Source of the DNA: Desulfovibrio desulfuricans
GTDB taxonomy: Bacteria > Desulfobacterota > Desulfovibrionia > Desulfovibrionales > Desulfovibrionaceae
Length of the DNA stretch: 64,000 nt
Reading direction: 5' to 3'
Assembly: GCF_024460775.1 (NCBI RefSeq)
Contig: NZ_JANFYZ010000011.1
Location: 19,561 to 83,560, forward strand
This document shows positions 43,109-52,600 of this stretch, piece by piece. A program made the translations under genes and the position numbers. How positions within the stretch are numbered: the stretch's first letter is position 1; every line of letters begins with the position of its first letter. The notes beneath the pieces are model-generated. The model did not search any database, was not told the DNA's origin, and saw only the letters and a list, made by a program, of their open reading frames with translations.

Positions 43109-43630
43109 CTACTCGCGCCGCTGGCCAAAAAAGTCGTGCAGCAAGGAGGCGCATTCCTCAGAAAGCACGCCGCCCATGTGCCATACCCGGTGATTGGCGC
43201 ACTGGGCGTCAAAATATTCGGCGCGGGAAACAACCGCCCCGGCCAGGGGGTCGGCTGCGCCGTACACAAGCCCCGCAATGCGCGCATGGATTATGGCGGC
43301 GGCGCACATGGCGCAGGGTTCAAGCGTCACCACCAGCACGCACTGGTTGAGCCTGTAGTTGCCAAGCGCAGCCCCGGCGGCCCGTAGCGCCAACACCTCG
43401 GCATGGGCGGTGGGATCATTGCCGCCGATGGGCGCATTGCCGCAACAGGCAAGAATGCGCCCATCCGGAGCCACCACCAGCGCGCCTACAGGCACCTCGC
43501 CCGCAGCGCCGCTGGCGCGGGCCTTTTCCAGAGCAAGCCGCATCAGCCCCTGCCAGGTATGGCCCGGCGGGGGCGGCGTTAACGGCCCGGCAGGAGAAAA
43601 GGTCCGCGCGTCAGAGCTATCCGTATTCAT
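43109..43630 (-). CDS. tadA: tRNA-specific adenosine deaminase TadA
   Basis: A 173-residue zinc deaminase that converts A34 to inosine in tRNA-Arg(ACG). Zinc ligands and catalytic glutamate are in TAHAEVLAL (about residue 74) and LEPCAMCAAAI near 103. A roughly 25-residue N-terminal extension rich in proline precedes the canonical domain, so a later start is possible. It lies 7 bases after the LOG gene, so probably co-transcribed. Confidence 0.94.
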   Translation of the reverse strand: MNTDSSDARTFSPAGPLTPPPPGHTWQGLMRLALEKARASGAAGEVPVGALVVAPDGRILACCGNAPIGGNDPTAHAEVLALRAAGAALGNYRLNQCVLVVTLEPCAMCAAAIIHARIAGLVYGAADPLAGAVVSRAEYFDAQCANHRVWHMGGVLSEECASLLHDFFGQRRE

Positions 43631-43637
43631 ACGGCGA

Positions 43638-44303
43638 CTAAATAATTACCCTGCACAATTGGGCAACCACTTCTTCGGGCGTGTCGCAAACCGTAATGAG
43701 TTTGTTGATTTCACCTTCTTTGATGAAGCCCCGCGCAGCCATGGTCTTGCGCATCCATTCCAGCAGGCCGCTCCAGTAGCTTGAATCGTACAGAATAATG
43801 GGAAAGGGCCGTGTGCGACCGGTCTGGGCCAGCACAAAGGCCTCGGAAAGCTCATCAATGGTCCCCATACCGCCGGGCATAACCACGTAGGCCATGGCAT
43901 ATTTGACAAACATGAACTTGCGGATGAAAAAGTAGCGGAAATTACAGCGTGTTTTTACATACTGGTTGCAACCCTGTTCATGCGGCAACTGGATGTGCAG
44001 GCCAACGGAAACTCCGCCTGCCTTGCACGCGCCCTTGTTGGCGGCTTCCATAATACCGGGGCCGCCGCCGCTGATGATGCCAAATCCAGCTTCTACGAGC
44101 AGGCGCGAAATTTTTTCAGCATCTTTATATTCCTGCGAATCCGGCTTGCACCGCGCAGTGCCAAAAAGGGATATGCATTTGACCTTGAGCGCGTTGAGCG
44201 TATCAAGCGCCTCCACCATTTCCGCCATGATGCGGAAGGTGCGCCAGGATTCTGTGGTGACGGAAGTGAGATCGTCAATCATGTTCTGTTGCAGTTCAGG
44301 CAT
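43638..44303 (-). CDS. LOG family protein (cytokinin-riboside phosphorylase / TIGR00730-like)
   Basis: A 221-residue Rossmann-fold protein. Family motifs are GGGPGIMEAANKGA near 80 and PGGMGTIDELSEA near 145, the nucleotide-phosphoribohydrolase signature of the LOG family. Members cleave nucleoside 5'-monophosphates to free base, and some were misnamed lysine decarboxylases. The ATG has GGAG before it. First of a LOG-tadA pair. Confidence 0.92.
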   Translation of the reverse strand: MPELQQNMIDDLTSVTTESWRTFRIMAEMVEALDTLNALKVKCISLFGTARCKPDSQEYKDAEKISRLLVEAGFGIISGGGPGIMEAANKGACKAGGVSVGLHIQLPHEQGCNQYVKTRCNFRYFFIRKFMFVKYAMAYVVMPGGMGTIDELSEAFVLAQTGRTRPFPIILYDSSYWSGLLEWMRKTMAARGFIKEGEINKLITVCDTPEEVVAQLCRVII

Positions 44304-44555
44304 GAATGCTCCTTGTTCCTCTTGAAGTATGGGGGGAGGCCTGCACGCAAAAGACGCCGTACGGGCCCATAACTTTCAGTATATGTGGGCCTTCGGCCAA
44401 AGGCAATGCGGGAACATTGCCGACTGGGCCCTTGCTTGACGCTGGGGCGCGCTTGCGGCTATGGAAAAAAGTCTCCTTGCGTCTTTTCCGCCTTGTATCG
44501 CGGTCAGCAAGGGGCTTGCGGCCTCTCAAGCCGCCAACCCTCAGTGGAGGAACAA

Positions 44556-46166
44556 ATGAAAGTACAATTTCTGGGTGCGGCGCAAACCGTGACCGGTTCA
44601 TGTTATATGGTTGAGGCGGCTGGCAAGCGCTTTTGCATTGATTGCGGCATGCATCAGGGCAACAAGGCCATTGAAGCCCGCAACCGCGAAGCGGAACTCT
44701 ATCAGCCTACCGCCATTGACTTTATTCTTGTTACCCACGCCCACATTGACCACTCCGGCCTGCTGCCCAAGATGGTCAAGGAGGGCTTTGCCGGTCCCAT
44801 TTTCTGCACCAAGGCCACCAGCGAACTGCTGGACCTCATGTTGCAGGACAGCGCCCACATCCAGGAAATGGAAGCCCTGTGGGAAGCGCGCAAATACCAG
44901 CGGCGCGGGCTTAAAAATCCCCCCACGGCCCTGTACAATGTTGAGGACGCCCAAAAAACGGTTACCCTTTTTCAAACTGTTGATTACCACAAGGTGTTTG
45001 AACCTGCTCCGGGCATTCGCGTAACCTACTATGATGCTGGCCATATTCTTGGTTCCGGCTCCTTGCGCCTTGAGGCCGATGAAGACGGCAAAACCACCAG
45101 CCTCATATTTTCGGGCGACATTGGCCGCCCGCAGTCGCTCATTGTGCGCAGCCCAGAAACCCCGCCCAAGGCCGACTACGTATTCATGGAATCCACCTAC
45201 GGCGACCGTGACCACAAGGACGAAAGCCTCAGCGTGGACGAACTGGGCGAAGCCATTGCCTACAGCTACGGCAAGGGCGAGAAGGTAATTATTCCGGCAT
45301 TTGCCGTGGAGCGCACGCAGGAAGTGCTCTATTGCCTGCACATGCTCGCCAAGCAGAACAAACTGCCGGCGGATATGCCCGTATTTGTGGACAGCCCACT
45401 GGCCATCCGCGCCACGGAAGTTTTTGAGCGCAACCGTGAGCTTTTTGACGATGAAGCGCTTAAAATGCTCAACGGCGGCGATGATCCCTTCTCGCTGCCC
45501 AACCTGCGCTACACGCTTTCTGCTGCCGAATCGCAGGCCATCAATGACTACAAGGGCCCTGCCATTGTCATTTCGGCCAGCGGCATGTGCAACGCGGGCC
45601 GTGTGCGCCACCACCTGCGCCACAATATCTGGAAACCCGGCGCAAGCATTGTTTTTGTGGGTTATCAGGGCGTGGGCACGCCGGGCCGCAAGCTGGTGGA
45701 AAAAGCCAAAAAAATCACTTTGTTTGGCGAAGATGTTGAAGTTGCCGCCCGCATTTTCACCATCAACGGTTTTTCCGGCCACGCAGGGCAAAGCCAGCTC
45801 CTTGAGTGGCTCAAACCGCTGACCGGCAACGGCGCGCAGGTGGTGCTGACCCACGGCGAAACAAAAGCCCAGAACGTGTTTGCCGAGCTTATTGAGCAAA
45901 AATTCGCCAAGCGCCCCCTTATTGCCACCTACCTTGAAGAAATGGTGCTTGAAGGGCCGCAGCTCACCGAAACCGTGCAGCACGAGACCCAGGCCCATCC
46001 CCGCGTCAACTGGGTGTTCCTCACGGACGAAGTGGAGCGCAAGTGGGGCATGTTCAAAGACAAGATGGCCGATGTTGAAGACCGCCCGTGGGTGGAACAA
46101 ACCGAGCTGCAGGAGGCCATGGAAAAGATGGATTACGCCCTCACCCGCCTGCTCTCGCGCATGTAG
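44556..46166 (+). CDS. Metallo-beta-lactamase / beta-CASP RNase-like protein
   Basis: A 536-residue protein. The metallo-beta-lactamase motif HAHIDHSG near 57, GHILGSGS near 160 and SGDIGR near 185 supply metal ligands. The beta-CASP part is from about 245 (VIIPAFAVERTQEVLYCL), with SASGMCNAGRVRHHL near 345 and GFSGHAGQ near 405. It resembles CPSF73-like RNA exonucleases rather than beta-lactamases. The start has TGGAGG six bases upstream; the frame extends earlier without support. It leads a plus-strand run with rsmD, coaD and miaA. Confidence 0.92.
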   Translation: MKVQFLGAAQTVTGSCYMVEAAGKRFCIDCGMHQGNKAIEARNREAELYQPTAIDFILVTHAHIDHSGLLPKMVKEGFAGPIFCTKATSELLDLMLQDSAHIQEMEALWEARKYQRRGLKNPPTALYNVEDAQKTVTLFQTVDYHKVFEPAPGIRVTYYDAGHILGSGSLRLEADEDGKTTSLIFSGDIGRPQSLIVRSPETPPKADYVFMESTYGDRDHKDESLSVDELGEAIAYSYGKGEKVIIPAFAVERTQEVLYCLHMLAKQNKLPADMPVFVDSPLAIRATEVFERNRELFDDEALKMLNGGDDPFSLPNLRYTLSAAESQAINDYKGPAIVISASGMCNAGRVRHHLRHNIWKPGASIVFVGYQGVGTPGRKLVEKAKKITLFGEDVEVAARIFTINGFSGHAGQSQLLEWLKPLTGNGAQVVLTHGETKAQNVFAELIEQKFAKRPLIATYLEEMVLEGPQLTETVQHETQAHPRVNWVFLTDEVERKWGMFKDKMADVEDRPWVEQTELQEAMEKMDYALTRLLSRM

Positions 46167-46172
46167 GCCGTC

Positions 46173-46724
46173 ATGCGGATTATTTCGGGGCGTCTTGGCG
46201 GACGCAACCTTAAGACTGTCGAAGGCGAGGGCTACCGCCCCGCCATGGGCAAAACGCGCGAGGCGCTTTTTTCCATGCTCGCCGCGCGCGGTATGGACTG
46301 GTACAGCGCAAGGGTGCTCGACCTCTTTGCGGGCAGCGGCAGCCTGGCCTTTGAGGCCATCAGCCGGGGGGCGGAGCACGCCCTGCTGGTAGAGATGGCC
46401 CCTCAGGCCGTGCGCTGCCTCAAGGCCAACGTCGCCGCCCTTGGAGTGGAGGATGAGGCCCGCATTGTGAGCGACGATGTGCTGCGTGTGCTCAAAACTC
46501 CCCCGGCGGAACCGTATTCGCTTATTTTTATGGATCCGCCCTACCGCAAAAATCTTGCCGACCCGGCGCTCAGGCTGCTGGCCACGCGCCGCTGGCTCGC
46601 ACCGGGGGCATTTGTAACGGCTGAAATTGAAAAAGACGCACGGGTAAACCTGCCCGCAGAATGGACTCTTGAGGCCGAACGCCTCTTCGGTCAGACACGC
46701 ATATGCATCTGGACACTGCCATGA
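46173..46724 (+). CDS. rsmD: 16S rRNA (guanine966-N2)-methyltransferase RsmD
   Basis: A 183-residue SAM-dependent methyltransferase. It begins MRIISGRLGGRNL, then VLDLFAGSGSLAFEAISRGA near 48 (SAM motif I), and the N-methyltransferase motif FMDPPYRK near 122. It modifies small-subunit rRNA. Its stop overlaps the coaD start by four bases (ATGA), the usual RsmD-CoaD arrangement in bacteria. Confidence 0.95.
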   Translation: MRIISGRLGGRNLKTVEGEGYRPAMGKTREALFSMLAARGMDWYSARVLDLFAGSGSLAFEAISRGAEHALLVEMAPQAVRCLKANVAALGVEDEARIVSDDVLRVLKTPPAEPYSLIFMDPPYRKNLADPALRLLATRRWLAPGAFVTAEIEKDARVNLPAEWTLEAERLFGQTRICIWTLP

Positions 46725-47260
46725 GAATAGCACTCTACCCCGGCACTTTCGATCCGCTGACCAACGGGCACCTGAGCCTTATCCGGCGCGGCTGCGAAGT
46801 CTTTGACCAAATTGTTGTGGCCGTGGCGGACAACACGCCCAAATTCCCCCTGTTCAGCCATGAAGAAAGGGTGGAAATGGCCCGGGAGGCACTCAAGGAT
46901 GAACCGCGCGCCGTGGTGGAGCCTTTCTCGGGCCTCACCGTGGAATACGCGGCCCAGCGCGGGGCCTGCGCCCTGCTGCGCGGGTTGCGCGCCGCCTCGG
47001 ACTTTGAGTACGAATTCCAGCTGGCGCTCATGAACCGCCGCCTGCAACGCCACATCCAGACGGTCTTTTTGATGACCGACTACCAGTGGCTGTTCATCAG
47101 CTCCACCATCGTCAAGGCTGCCGCCAGCCACGGCGCGGACATCAAGGGTCTTGTGCCTGAAAACGTACGCGCGGCCCTGATGGATAAATACCACAAGGGC
47201 GAAGTGCGTCAGGGTACGCCCTGCCTTGCTCCGCCTTTTGGCGGCTTCCGCGTCAAGTGA
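46721..47260 (+). CDS. coaD: Phosphopantetheine adenylyltransferase
   Basis: A 179-residue nucleotidyltransferase that converts 4'-phosphopantetheine and ATP to dephospho-CoA. It has the TxGH-like GTFDPLTNGHLSLI near 7, RGLRAASDFEYEFQ near 87, and ISSTIVK near 126. It is about 18 residues longer than usual at the C-terminus. It overlaps rsmD and nearly abuts miaA. Confidence 0.95.
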   Translation: MRIALYPGTFDPLTNGHLSLIRRGCEVFDQIVVAVADNTPKFPLFSHEERVEMAREALKDEPRAVVEPFSGLTVEYAAQRGACALLRGLRAASDFEYEFQLALMNRRLQRHIQTVFLMTDYQWLFISSTIVKAAASHGADIKGLVPENVRAALMDKYHKGEVRQGTPCLAPPFGGFRVK

Positions 47261-47262
47261 TC

Positions 47263-48216
47263 ATGATTGAAACGACTTCCGCGCCGCTGCCGGTTATCTG
47301 CCTGGCCGGGCCCACCGGCTCGGGCAAAACGGCGGCGGCGCTCGCTCTGGCCGCTGCCCTTGACGGCGAAGTGGTCAACGCTGATTCGCGTCAGGTCTAT
47401 GCCGATTTCCCCTTGATTACGGCCCAGCCCTCGGCGGAAGAACGCGCCTGCTGTCCGCACCACCTGTACGGTTTTTTGGCTACGGAAAACAAGATCAGCG
47501 CTGGCCGTTGGGCGGAAGCAGCCGTGGACAAGGTGCGCGACATCCTTGCACGGGGCAAAACGCCCCTGCTGGTGGGCGGCACCGGGCTGTACTTTCAGGC
47601 TTTACTGCGGGGCATGGCGGAAATTCCGCCCGTTGACCCGCAACTCACCGCAGCAATCACCGCCCGTGTGGATGAGCAAGGCGCGCCCGCCCTGCATGCA
47701 GAACTGGCGCAAATCGACTCCGCCTATGCCGCCAAAATCCACCCCAATGACCGGCAGCGCATCATCCGCGCGCTGGAAGTCTGTCAAAGCACAGGACGAT
47801 CCTTTACGTGGTGGCACAGCAATTCCATGAGTACGCCGCTCTGCGTCGGCCCCCTGCTGACGCTGGACGCGCCCCTGGCGTGGCTTGAGCCACGGCTGGC
47901 CCGTCGGCTTGACCTCATGCTTGCGGGCGGCGCGCTTGACGAGGCCCGCGCGGCCATGCGCCATTGCGCCGATCCCGCAGCGCCGGGCTGGTCGGGCATC
48001 GGTTGCGCCGAAGCGCTGGCGCACCTGCAGGGGCGTCTTTCTCTTGAAGCCTGCCGTTCCCTCTGGCTGCGCAACACGCGGGCCTACGCCAAGCGGCAAC
48101 TTACGTGGTTTCGCGCCCGTCCCGAGGCCCAATGGCTGCCGCCGGACGATCCCGCCGCAGTTGTGGAGGCCGCCTGCCGCTTTTGGCAGAAGGCGCGCAG
48201 CAGCTACAATTCTTAA
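47263..48216 (+). CDS. miaA: tRNA dimethylallyltransferase MiaA
   Basis: A 317-residue enzyme adding dimethylallyl to A37 of tRNAs reading UNN codons. Visible motifs are GPTGSGKTAAAL near 15, NADSRQVYADFPL near 40, GGTGLYFQALLRGM near 108 and the helix with ARRLDLMLAGGALDEAR near 215. A GTG two codons earlier overlaps the coaD stop and is an alternative start. Confidence 0.95.
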   Translation: MIETTSAPLPVICLAGPTGSGKTAAALALAAALDGEVVNADSRQVYADFPLITAQPSAEERACCPHHLYGFLATENKISAGRWAEAAVDKVRDILARGKTPLLVGGTGLYFQALLRGMAEIPPVDPQLTAAITARVDEQGAPALHAELAQIDSAYAAKIHPNDRQRIIRALEVCQSTGRSFTWWHSNSMSTPLCVGPLLTLDAPLAWLEPRLARRLDLMLAGGALDEARAAMRHCADPAAPGWSGIGCAEALAHLQGRLSLEACRSLWLRNTRAYAKRQLTWFRARPEAQWLPPDDPAAVVEAACRFWQKARSSYNS

Positions 48217-48262
48217 GTGATGTTTTGCTGTTTCAGACCATTACAAGGGAGTACCCGCCGCT

Positions 48263-48952
48263 ATGCTCATGCCCGCCATTTCCATTGATCCGGAACTCCG
48301 CTCGATCTGGCCGGATACGGCCCTTGGCTGTGTTTTCTGGTCCGCCCCGGTTCAGGCCGAGGATCCCAGGCTGTGGCAGTTCTTCAACCAGAATGTACTG
48401 CCCGGTTTGCGGCAGCGCCTTGAAAACACGGAACTTGCCGACATGCCGCAGATAGGCCCCTCGCGTCAGGCATTCAAGGCTTTTGGGCGCGATCCGGGCC
48501 GGGTACGCATTTCCTCCGAGGCGCTCTACCGCCGCGTGCGGCAGGGCAAGGATCTGTACCGCATAAACTCCGCAGTGGATGCCAACAACCTGGTTTCTCT
48601 TGAAACGGGCTTTTCGCTTGGCACGTACGATCTTGCCCGCCTGAGCGGCAACATTGTGCTGCGCGCGGGGCGAAAAGGCGAAGCCTATGCGGGCATTGGC
48701 AAGGACGAGCTCGACCTCTGCCGCATGCCCCTTCTGGCGGATGATCAGGGCGCGTTCGGCTGCCCTTGCAGTGATTCCCGCCGGGCCATGATTGCCGAGG
48801 ACGGGCCGGACACGTCTTCGCCCCGGCGGCTGCTCACGGTTATTTACGGCTTTTCCGGCACCGGGTACGTCTCTGATGCGCTGAACATTGCGCAGAAACA
48901 TCTTGAAGTGTTTGCGGGCGCACAGATATTCGCCTCTTCTGTGCTCTGCTGA
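48263..48952 (+). CDS. B3/B4 domain protein (PheT-like tRNA-binding domain)
   Basis: A 229-residue protein with the B3/4 domain found in phenylalanyl-tRNA synthetase beta chain (region about 55-210; motifs LYRRVRQGKDLYRINSAVDANNL and VSLETGFSLGTYDL). Free-standing B3/4 proteins resemble the editing domain and may hydrolyse mischarged tRNAs, but this is inference. Cysteines in CPCSDSRR could bind metal. It is the last gene of the miaA cluster, followed by a gene-poor 299-base promoter region for nhc. Confidence 0.85.
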   Translation: MLMPAISIDPELRSIWPDTALGCVFWSAPVQAEDPRLWQFFNQNVLPGLRQRLENTELADMPQIGPSRQAFKAFGRDPGRVRISSEALYRRVRQGKDLYRINSAVDANNLVSLETGFSLGTYDLARLSGNIVLRAGRKGEAYAGIGKDELDLCRMPLLADDQGAFGCPCSDSRRAMIAEDGPDTSSPRRLLTVIYGFSGTGYVSDALNIAQKHLEVFAGAQIFASSVLC

Positions 48953-49251
48953 ACGCCCTTATTCGGCCAAAATCACACGATACGCATGTTTTTCGCAAAC
49001 ATTCTGTGTTTTCCGTAGGTTGCGTGAACAATCAATAAAGCGCTCTTTTTAGCGAAAAATATCCCAAGCGCCCTGTTCCCAAGGCATAAGAAGCAATTAC
49101 AACAACGGCCCCTCCTTGACGTGTCTTGCAGGCTGGGATACCGTTTCAATATCTGCGTGTTCGCCCCCGTAGGGATCGGGGGTACGGAGGAACCCGCTGC
49201 AATGTATGCGGCGGGCGTTGGGGTAATGTCTGATTGCAAAAGGACAAGCAC
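48953..49251 (+). promoter_or_regulatory. Upstream region of the nhc operon
   Basis: 299 bases without a gene. A possible promoter is TTGACG at 49116 with TACCGT 17 bases further, giving a leader of about 100 bases with AGGACA just before nhcA. An AT-rich segment with a small hairpin (CGCT-TTTTTA-AGCG region) sits at 49040-49056. Confidence 0.4.
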
Positions 49252-50223
49252 ATGAGGAACGGCACATCACTGCTTTTGCTGGCGGCTCTGGCCCTGGCGG
49301 GCGCGGCGTGTCTGACGGCGCTCGGAGCTGGATCGGCCACGGCCGCAGCTTTGGAGCCGACAGACAGCGGCGCGCCGTCGGCCATTGTCATGTTTCCGGT
49401 AAGCGCCAAGCCCAATCCCAAGGGCGCGGCCATGAAACCCGCTGTTTTCAATCATCTCGCTCATGAGAAAAAGATTGCCAACTGCGAAACATGCCACCAC
49501 ACCGGCGATCCTGTGGCCTGTAGCACCTGCCACACTACGGAAGGCAAGGCGGAAGGCAATTTCGTGACGCTTGACCGCGCCATGCATGCCACCAATATCG
49601 CCAAACGCGCCAAGGGCAACACCCCTGTGAGCTGCGTGAGCTGTCATGAACAGCAAACCAAAGAACGGCGCGAATGCGCGGGCTGCCACGCCATTGTGAC
49701 GCCCAAGCGCGACCAGGCATGGTGCGCCACCTGCCACAATGTTACGTCTTCCATGACGCCGGAGCAGATGCAGCAGGGCATCAAGGGCAAGCTGCCCCCC
49801 GACCAGAACGAAGCCCTGGCCGCTGAAACCGTGCTGAACCACAAGCCCGTGCAGCCCCTTACCGCCATGCAGGGTCCCTACAAGGTGAGCATTGATGCGC
49901 TGGCCGACAAGTACGAGCCCAGCAACTTCACGCACCGCCGCCATATGGCCTCCCTTATGGAACGCATCAAGGGCGACAAGCTGGCCGAAGCTTTCCACAA
50001 CAAGCCCGAGACTCTGTGCGCCACGTGCCACCACAGAAGCCCGCTTTCGGCTACGCCTCCCAAGTGCGGCAGTTGTCACACCAAGGAAATCGACCCCGCC
50101 AATCCCAACCGTCCCAACCTCAAGGCTGCCTATCACCTCCAGTGCATGGGTTGCCACCAGGGTATGAACGTGGGTCGTCCTAAGAACACCGACTGCACCA
50201 CTTGTCATAAGGCCCGCCCGTAG
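49252..50223 (+). CDS. nhcA: Nine-haem cytochrome c (NhcA)
   Basis: A 323-residue periplasmic cytochrome with an N-terminal signal (about 30 residues ending SATAAA). Nine CxxCH haem-binding motifs can be counted: CETCH, CSTCH, CVSCH, CAGCH, CATCH, CATCH, CGSCH, CMGCH and CTTCH. The first five and last four are grouped with a gap between. This is exactly the composition of the nine-haem cytochrome of Desulfovibrio desulfuricans. It accepts electrons from periplasmic hydrogenase or cytochrome c3 and passes them to the membrane proteins encoded next. The start with AAAAGGAC nine bases upstream is well supported. First of nhcABCD. Confidence 0.96.
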   Translation: MRNGTSLLLLAALALAGAACLTALGAGSATAAALEPTDSGAPSAIVMFPVSAKPNPKGAAMKPAVFNHLAHEKKIANCETCHHTGDPVACSTCHTTEGKAEGNFVTLDRAMHATNIAKRAKGNTPVSCVSCHEQQTKERRECAGCHAIVTPKRDQAWCATCHNVTSSMTPEQMQQGIKGKLPPDQNEALAAETVLNHKPVQPLTAMQGPYKVSIDALADKYEPSNFTHRRHMASLMERIKGDKLAEAFHNKPETLCATCHHRSPLSATPPKCGSCHTKEIDPANPNRPNLKAAYHLQCMGCHQGMNVGRPKNTDCTTCHKARP

Positions 50224-50249
50224 GGCGCCAACTGCACGGAGAAACGCAT

Positions 50250-51362
50250 ATGAATCGCAGAAAATTCCTGGCCATCATGGGAAGCGCGGGCGTGATTTCG
50301 GCATTGGGCACTGCCAAGGTGGCCAATGCCGGGGTACACACCTTCCCCTACTATGCAGACAGCTACGGCGTGCTGCATGACACCACGCGCTGCATCGGTT
50401 GCCGCCGTTGCGAAGAAGCCTGCAACGCGGTGAACCACCTGCCCAAGCCCAAAAAACCCTTCACCGACCTTTCGGTGACTGCCACCAAGCGCCGCACTTC
50501 GGCCTATGAGTGGACAGTGGTTAACAAGTACAACGTCAACGGCAAGGACGTGTTCCGCAAGTTGCAGTGCTTCCACTGCAACGACCCGGCCTGCGCCTCT
50601 GCCTGTTTTGCCAAATGCTTCCAGAAGCAGCCTGACGGCAGCGTGACCTACGAAGGTTCGCAGTGCGTGGGCTGCCGGTACTGCATGGTTGCCTGTCCCT
50701 TCTATGTGCCGGGCTTCCAGTACGATGAGGCGTTCGATCCCCTGGTGCAGAAGTGCACCTTCTGCGAACCCCGCCTCAAGGAAGGCAAGCTGCCCGGTTG
50801 CGTGGAAGCCTGCCCCATGGACGCCCTGACCTTTGGCCGCCGCAGCGACCTGATCAGGATTGCCCGCTCGCGCATCACTGAAAATCCCGGCAAGTACGTA
50901 AACTACGTTTACGGCGAACACGATGCCGGCGGTACCGCATGGATGGTGCTTTCCCCTGCCGTGGCTGCTCCTGCCGCCGCCAAGGACGCCAAAGCCCATG
51001 ATGCCCACGCCGACACCAGCGAACTCAAGCAGCTTGGGCTCGACAAGCACCTGGGTACACAGCCCATGGGCGAGTTGACCTACGGCGCTCTGGGTACCGT
51101 GCCCATGATCGTGGCCTTCTGGCCTGTGCTGTTTGGCGGTGCTTACGCCATGACCAAACGCCGCGAAGCTCTCTTCAAGGCGGAAAAGGACGCACACGTT
51201 AAGGAGACCAAGGACGATCTGGCCGCTGCCGTTGACGCAGCCGTGCGCAAGATTGAGGAAACCCAGGGTCCGGGCGCTGCCGACACAGCCCGCCGCGCAA
51301 TGACCGATGCCTTGAAGGCTCGGGAAGCGGAGTGCTGCAAGGAGCACGGGGAGGATAAGTAA
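50250..51362 (+). CDS. nhcB: NhcB, periplasmic iron-sulfur subunit with membrane anchor
   Basis: A 370-residue protein with a Tat-like signal (MNRRKF followed by a hydrophobic stretch). Four cysteine groups for [4Fe-4S] clusters are visible: CIGCRRCEEACN near 50, CFHCNDPACASACF near 105, CVGCRYCMVACP near 140 and CTFCEP near 168. One hydrophobic helix (TVPMIVAFWPVLFGGAYAM) near residue 290 should anchor it, and the C-terminus is charged and cytoplasmic. It is the HmcB-type partner linking NhcA to NhcC. Spaced 26 bases after nhcA. Confidence 0.94.
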   Translation: MNRRKFLAIMGSAGVISALGTAKVANAGVHTFPYYADSYGVLHDTTRCIGCRRCEEACNAVNHLPKPKKPFTDLSVTATKRRTSAYEWTVVNKYNVNGKDVFRKLQCFHCNDPACASACFAKCFQKQPDGSVTYEGSQCVGCRYCMVACPFYVPGFQYDEAFDPLVQKCTFCEPRLKEGKLPGCVEACPMDALTFGRRSDLIRIARSRITENPGKYVNYVYGEHDAGGTAWMVLSPAVAAPAAAKDAKAHDAHADTSELKQLGLDKHLGTQPMGELTYGALGTVPMIVAFWPVLFGGAYAMTKRREALFKAEKDAHVKETKDDLAAAVDAAVRKIEETQGPGAADTARRAMTDALKAREAECCKEHGEDK

Positions 51363-52577
51363 ATGGCACACCACAGCATAGTTATTCCCACCAGGGACAA
51401 GCTGTTCAATATCAGCGAATTCCTGACGCCCACCCCCGGCAACATCATTTCCGCCATCATTCTGGCGGTGGGCCTTGTCATCACCGTTATCCGCTTTACC
51501 GTGGGCATCGGTTCCGTCACCAACCTCAGCGATGTGCAGCCCTGGGGCATGTGGATCGGCTTTGACCTTCTGTGCGGCGTGTGCCTTGCAGCGGGCGGCT
51601 ACTTTACCACTGTCGCCTGCTACATCATGGGCATGAAGCACTTCCACTCGGCGGTGCGTCCGGCCATCACCACAGCCTTTTTGGGCTACGCCTTCGTGGT
51701 TATCGCCCTGCTGTACGATCTGGGCCATCCACTGCGTCTGCCCTTCATGTTCTTCTTCCCCGGCACCACCTCCGTTCTGTTTGAAGTGGGCCTGTGCGTG
51801 GCAACCTACGTTTCCGTGCTGCTCATCGAATTCTCGGTGGCCCCGCTGGAATGGATGTCCTGCCGCTACCCCTGGCTCATCAAGGTTCGCAAGATCGTGG
51901 TCAAGTGCACCATTCCGCTGACCATCTTCGGCGTGACCCTGTCCACCCTGCACCAGTCCTCGCTGGGTTCGCTCTACCTGATCTCCCCCGGCAAGGTCTT
52001 CCCCCTGTGGTACTCGCCCTTCATGCCCATGTTCTTCTTTGTGAGTTCCATGGCCGCTGGCGCGTCCATGGTTATCTTTGAAGGCATGCTGGCCCACCGT
52101 GGCGTGCACCACTACATGGACAAAACCCACCTGCGCGAAGCTGACGACGTGACCTTCAGCTTTGCCCGCGCGGCTTCGTTCATTCTCTTCGCCTACTTCA
52201 TGCTCAAGCTTATCGACATGCTTGTGCAGGCCAACTTCCCCTACCTCTTCACGGGTTATGGGGTCTGGTGGCTGGTGGAAATGCTGGGCTTTGTGCTGAT
52301 GCCCGCCCTGATCTACGCCAAGGGCGCGCGTGACCGCAATCTGACCCTGTGCCGCATTGGCGCGACCAACACGGTGCTGGGCATCGTGCTGAACCGCTTC
52401 AACGTTTCCATGATCGCCTTCAACTACAACTTGCCGTCGGCGGAACGCTACTTCCCCAGCATCTGGGAAATCTGCATCTCCATGTTTGTGGTGACCATGA
52501 TCGTCACGGTCTACCGCTTTATCGTTTACAACATGCCGGTGCTGTACGAACACCCAGACTTCAAGGGCGAGCACTAA
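51363..52577 (+). CDS. nhcC: NhcC, integral membrane NrfD/HmcC-like subunit
   Basis: A 404-residue polytopic protein with about ten membrane helices, of the NrfD/PsrC family. Family features include WGMWIGFDLLCGVCLAAGG near 60, LGHPLRLPFMF near 122, LSTLHQSSLGSLYLISPGK near 198 and YSPFMPMFFFVSSMAAG. It should bind quinones or conduct protons and electrons across the inner membrane. Directly abuts nhcB with one base between stop and start. Confidence 0.94.
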   Translation: MAHHSIVIPTRDKLFNISEFLTPTPGNIISAIILAVGLVITVIRFTVGIGSVTNLSDVQPWGMWIGFDLLCGVCLAAGGYFTTVACYIMGMKHFHSAVRPAITTAFLGYAFVVIALLYDLGHPLRLPFMFFFPGTTSVLFEVGLCVATYVSVLLIEFSVAPLEWMSCRYPWLIKVRKIVVKCTIPLTIFGVTLSTLHQSSLGSLYLISPGKVFPLWYSPFMPMFFFVSSMAAGASMVIFEGMLAHRGVHHYMDKTHLREADDVTFSFARAASFILFAYFMLKLIDMLVQANFPYLFTGYGVWWLVEMLGFVLMPALIYAKGARDRNLTLCRIGATNTVLGIVLNRFNVSMIAFNYNLPSAERYFPSIWEICISMFVVTMIVTVYRFIVYNMPVLYEHPDFKGEH

Positions 52578-52600
52578 GCCGCGCGTAGGAGGAGAATCCC

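Noticed and set aside
44598..46733. 711-codon minus-strand open frame opposite the beta-CASP and rsmD genes
   Set aside because: Spans two clear genes on the other strand; composition typical of antisense frames.
50205..52574. 789-codon minus-strand open frame opposite nhcB and nhcC
   Set aside because: Shadow; histidine-rich translation arises from the complement of conserved membrane-protein codons.
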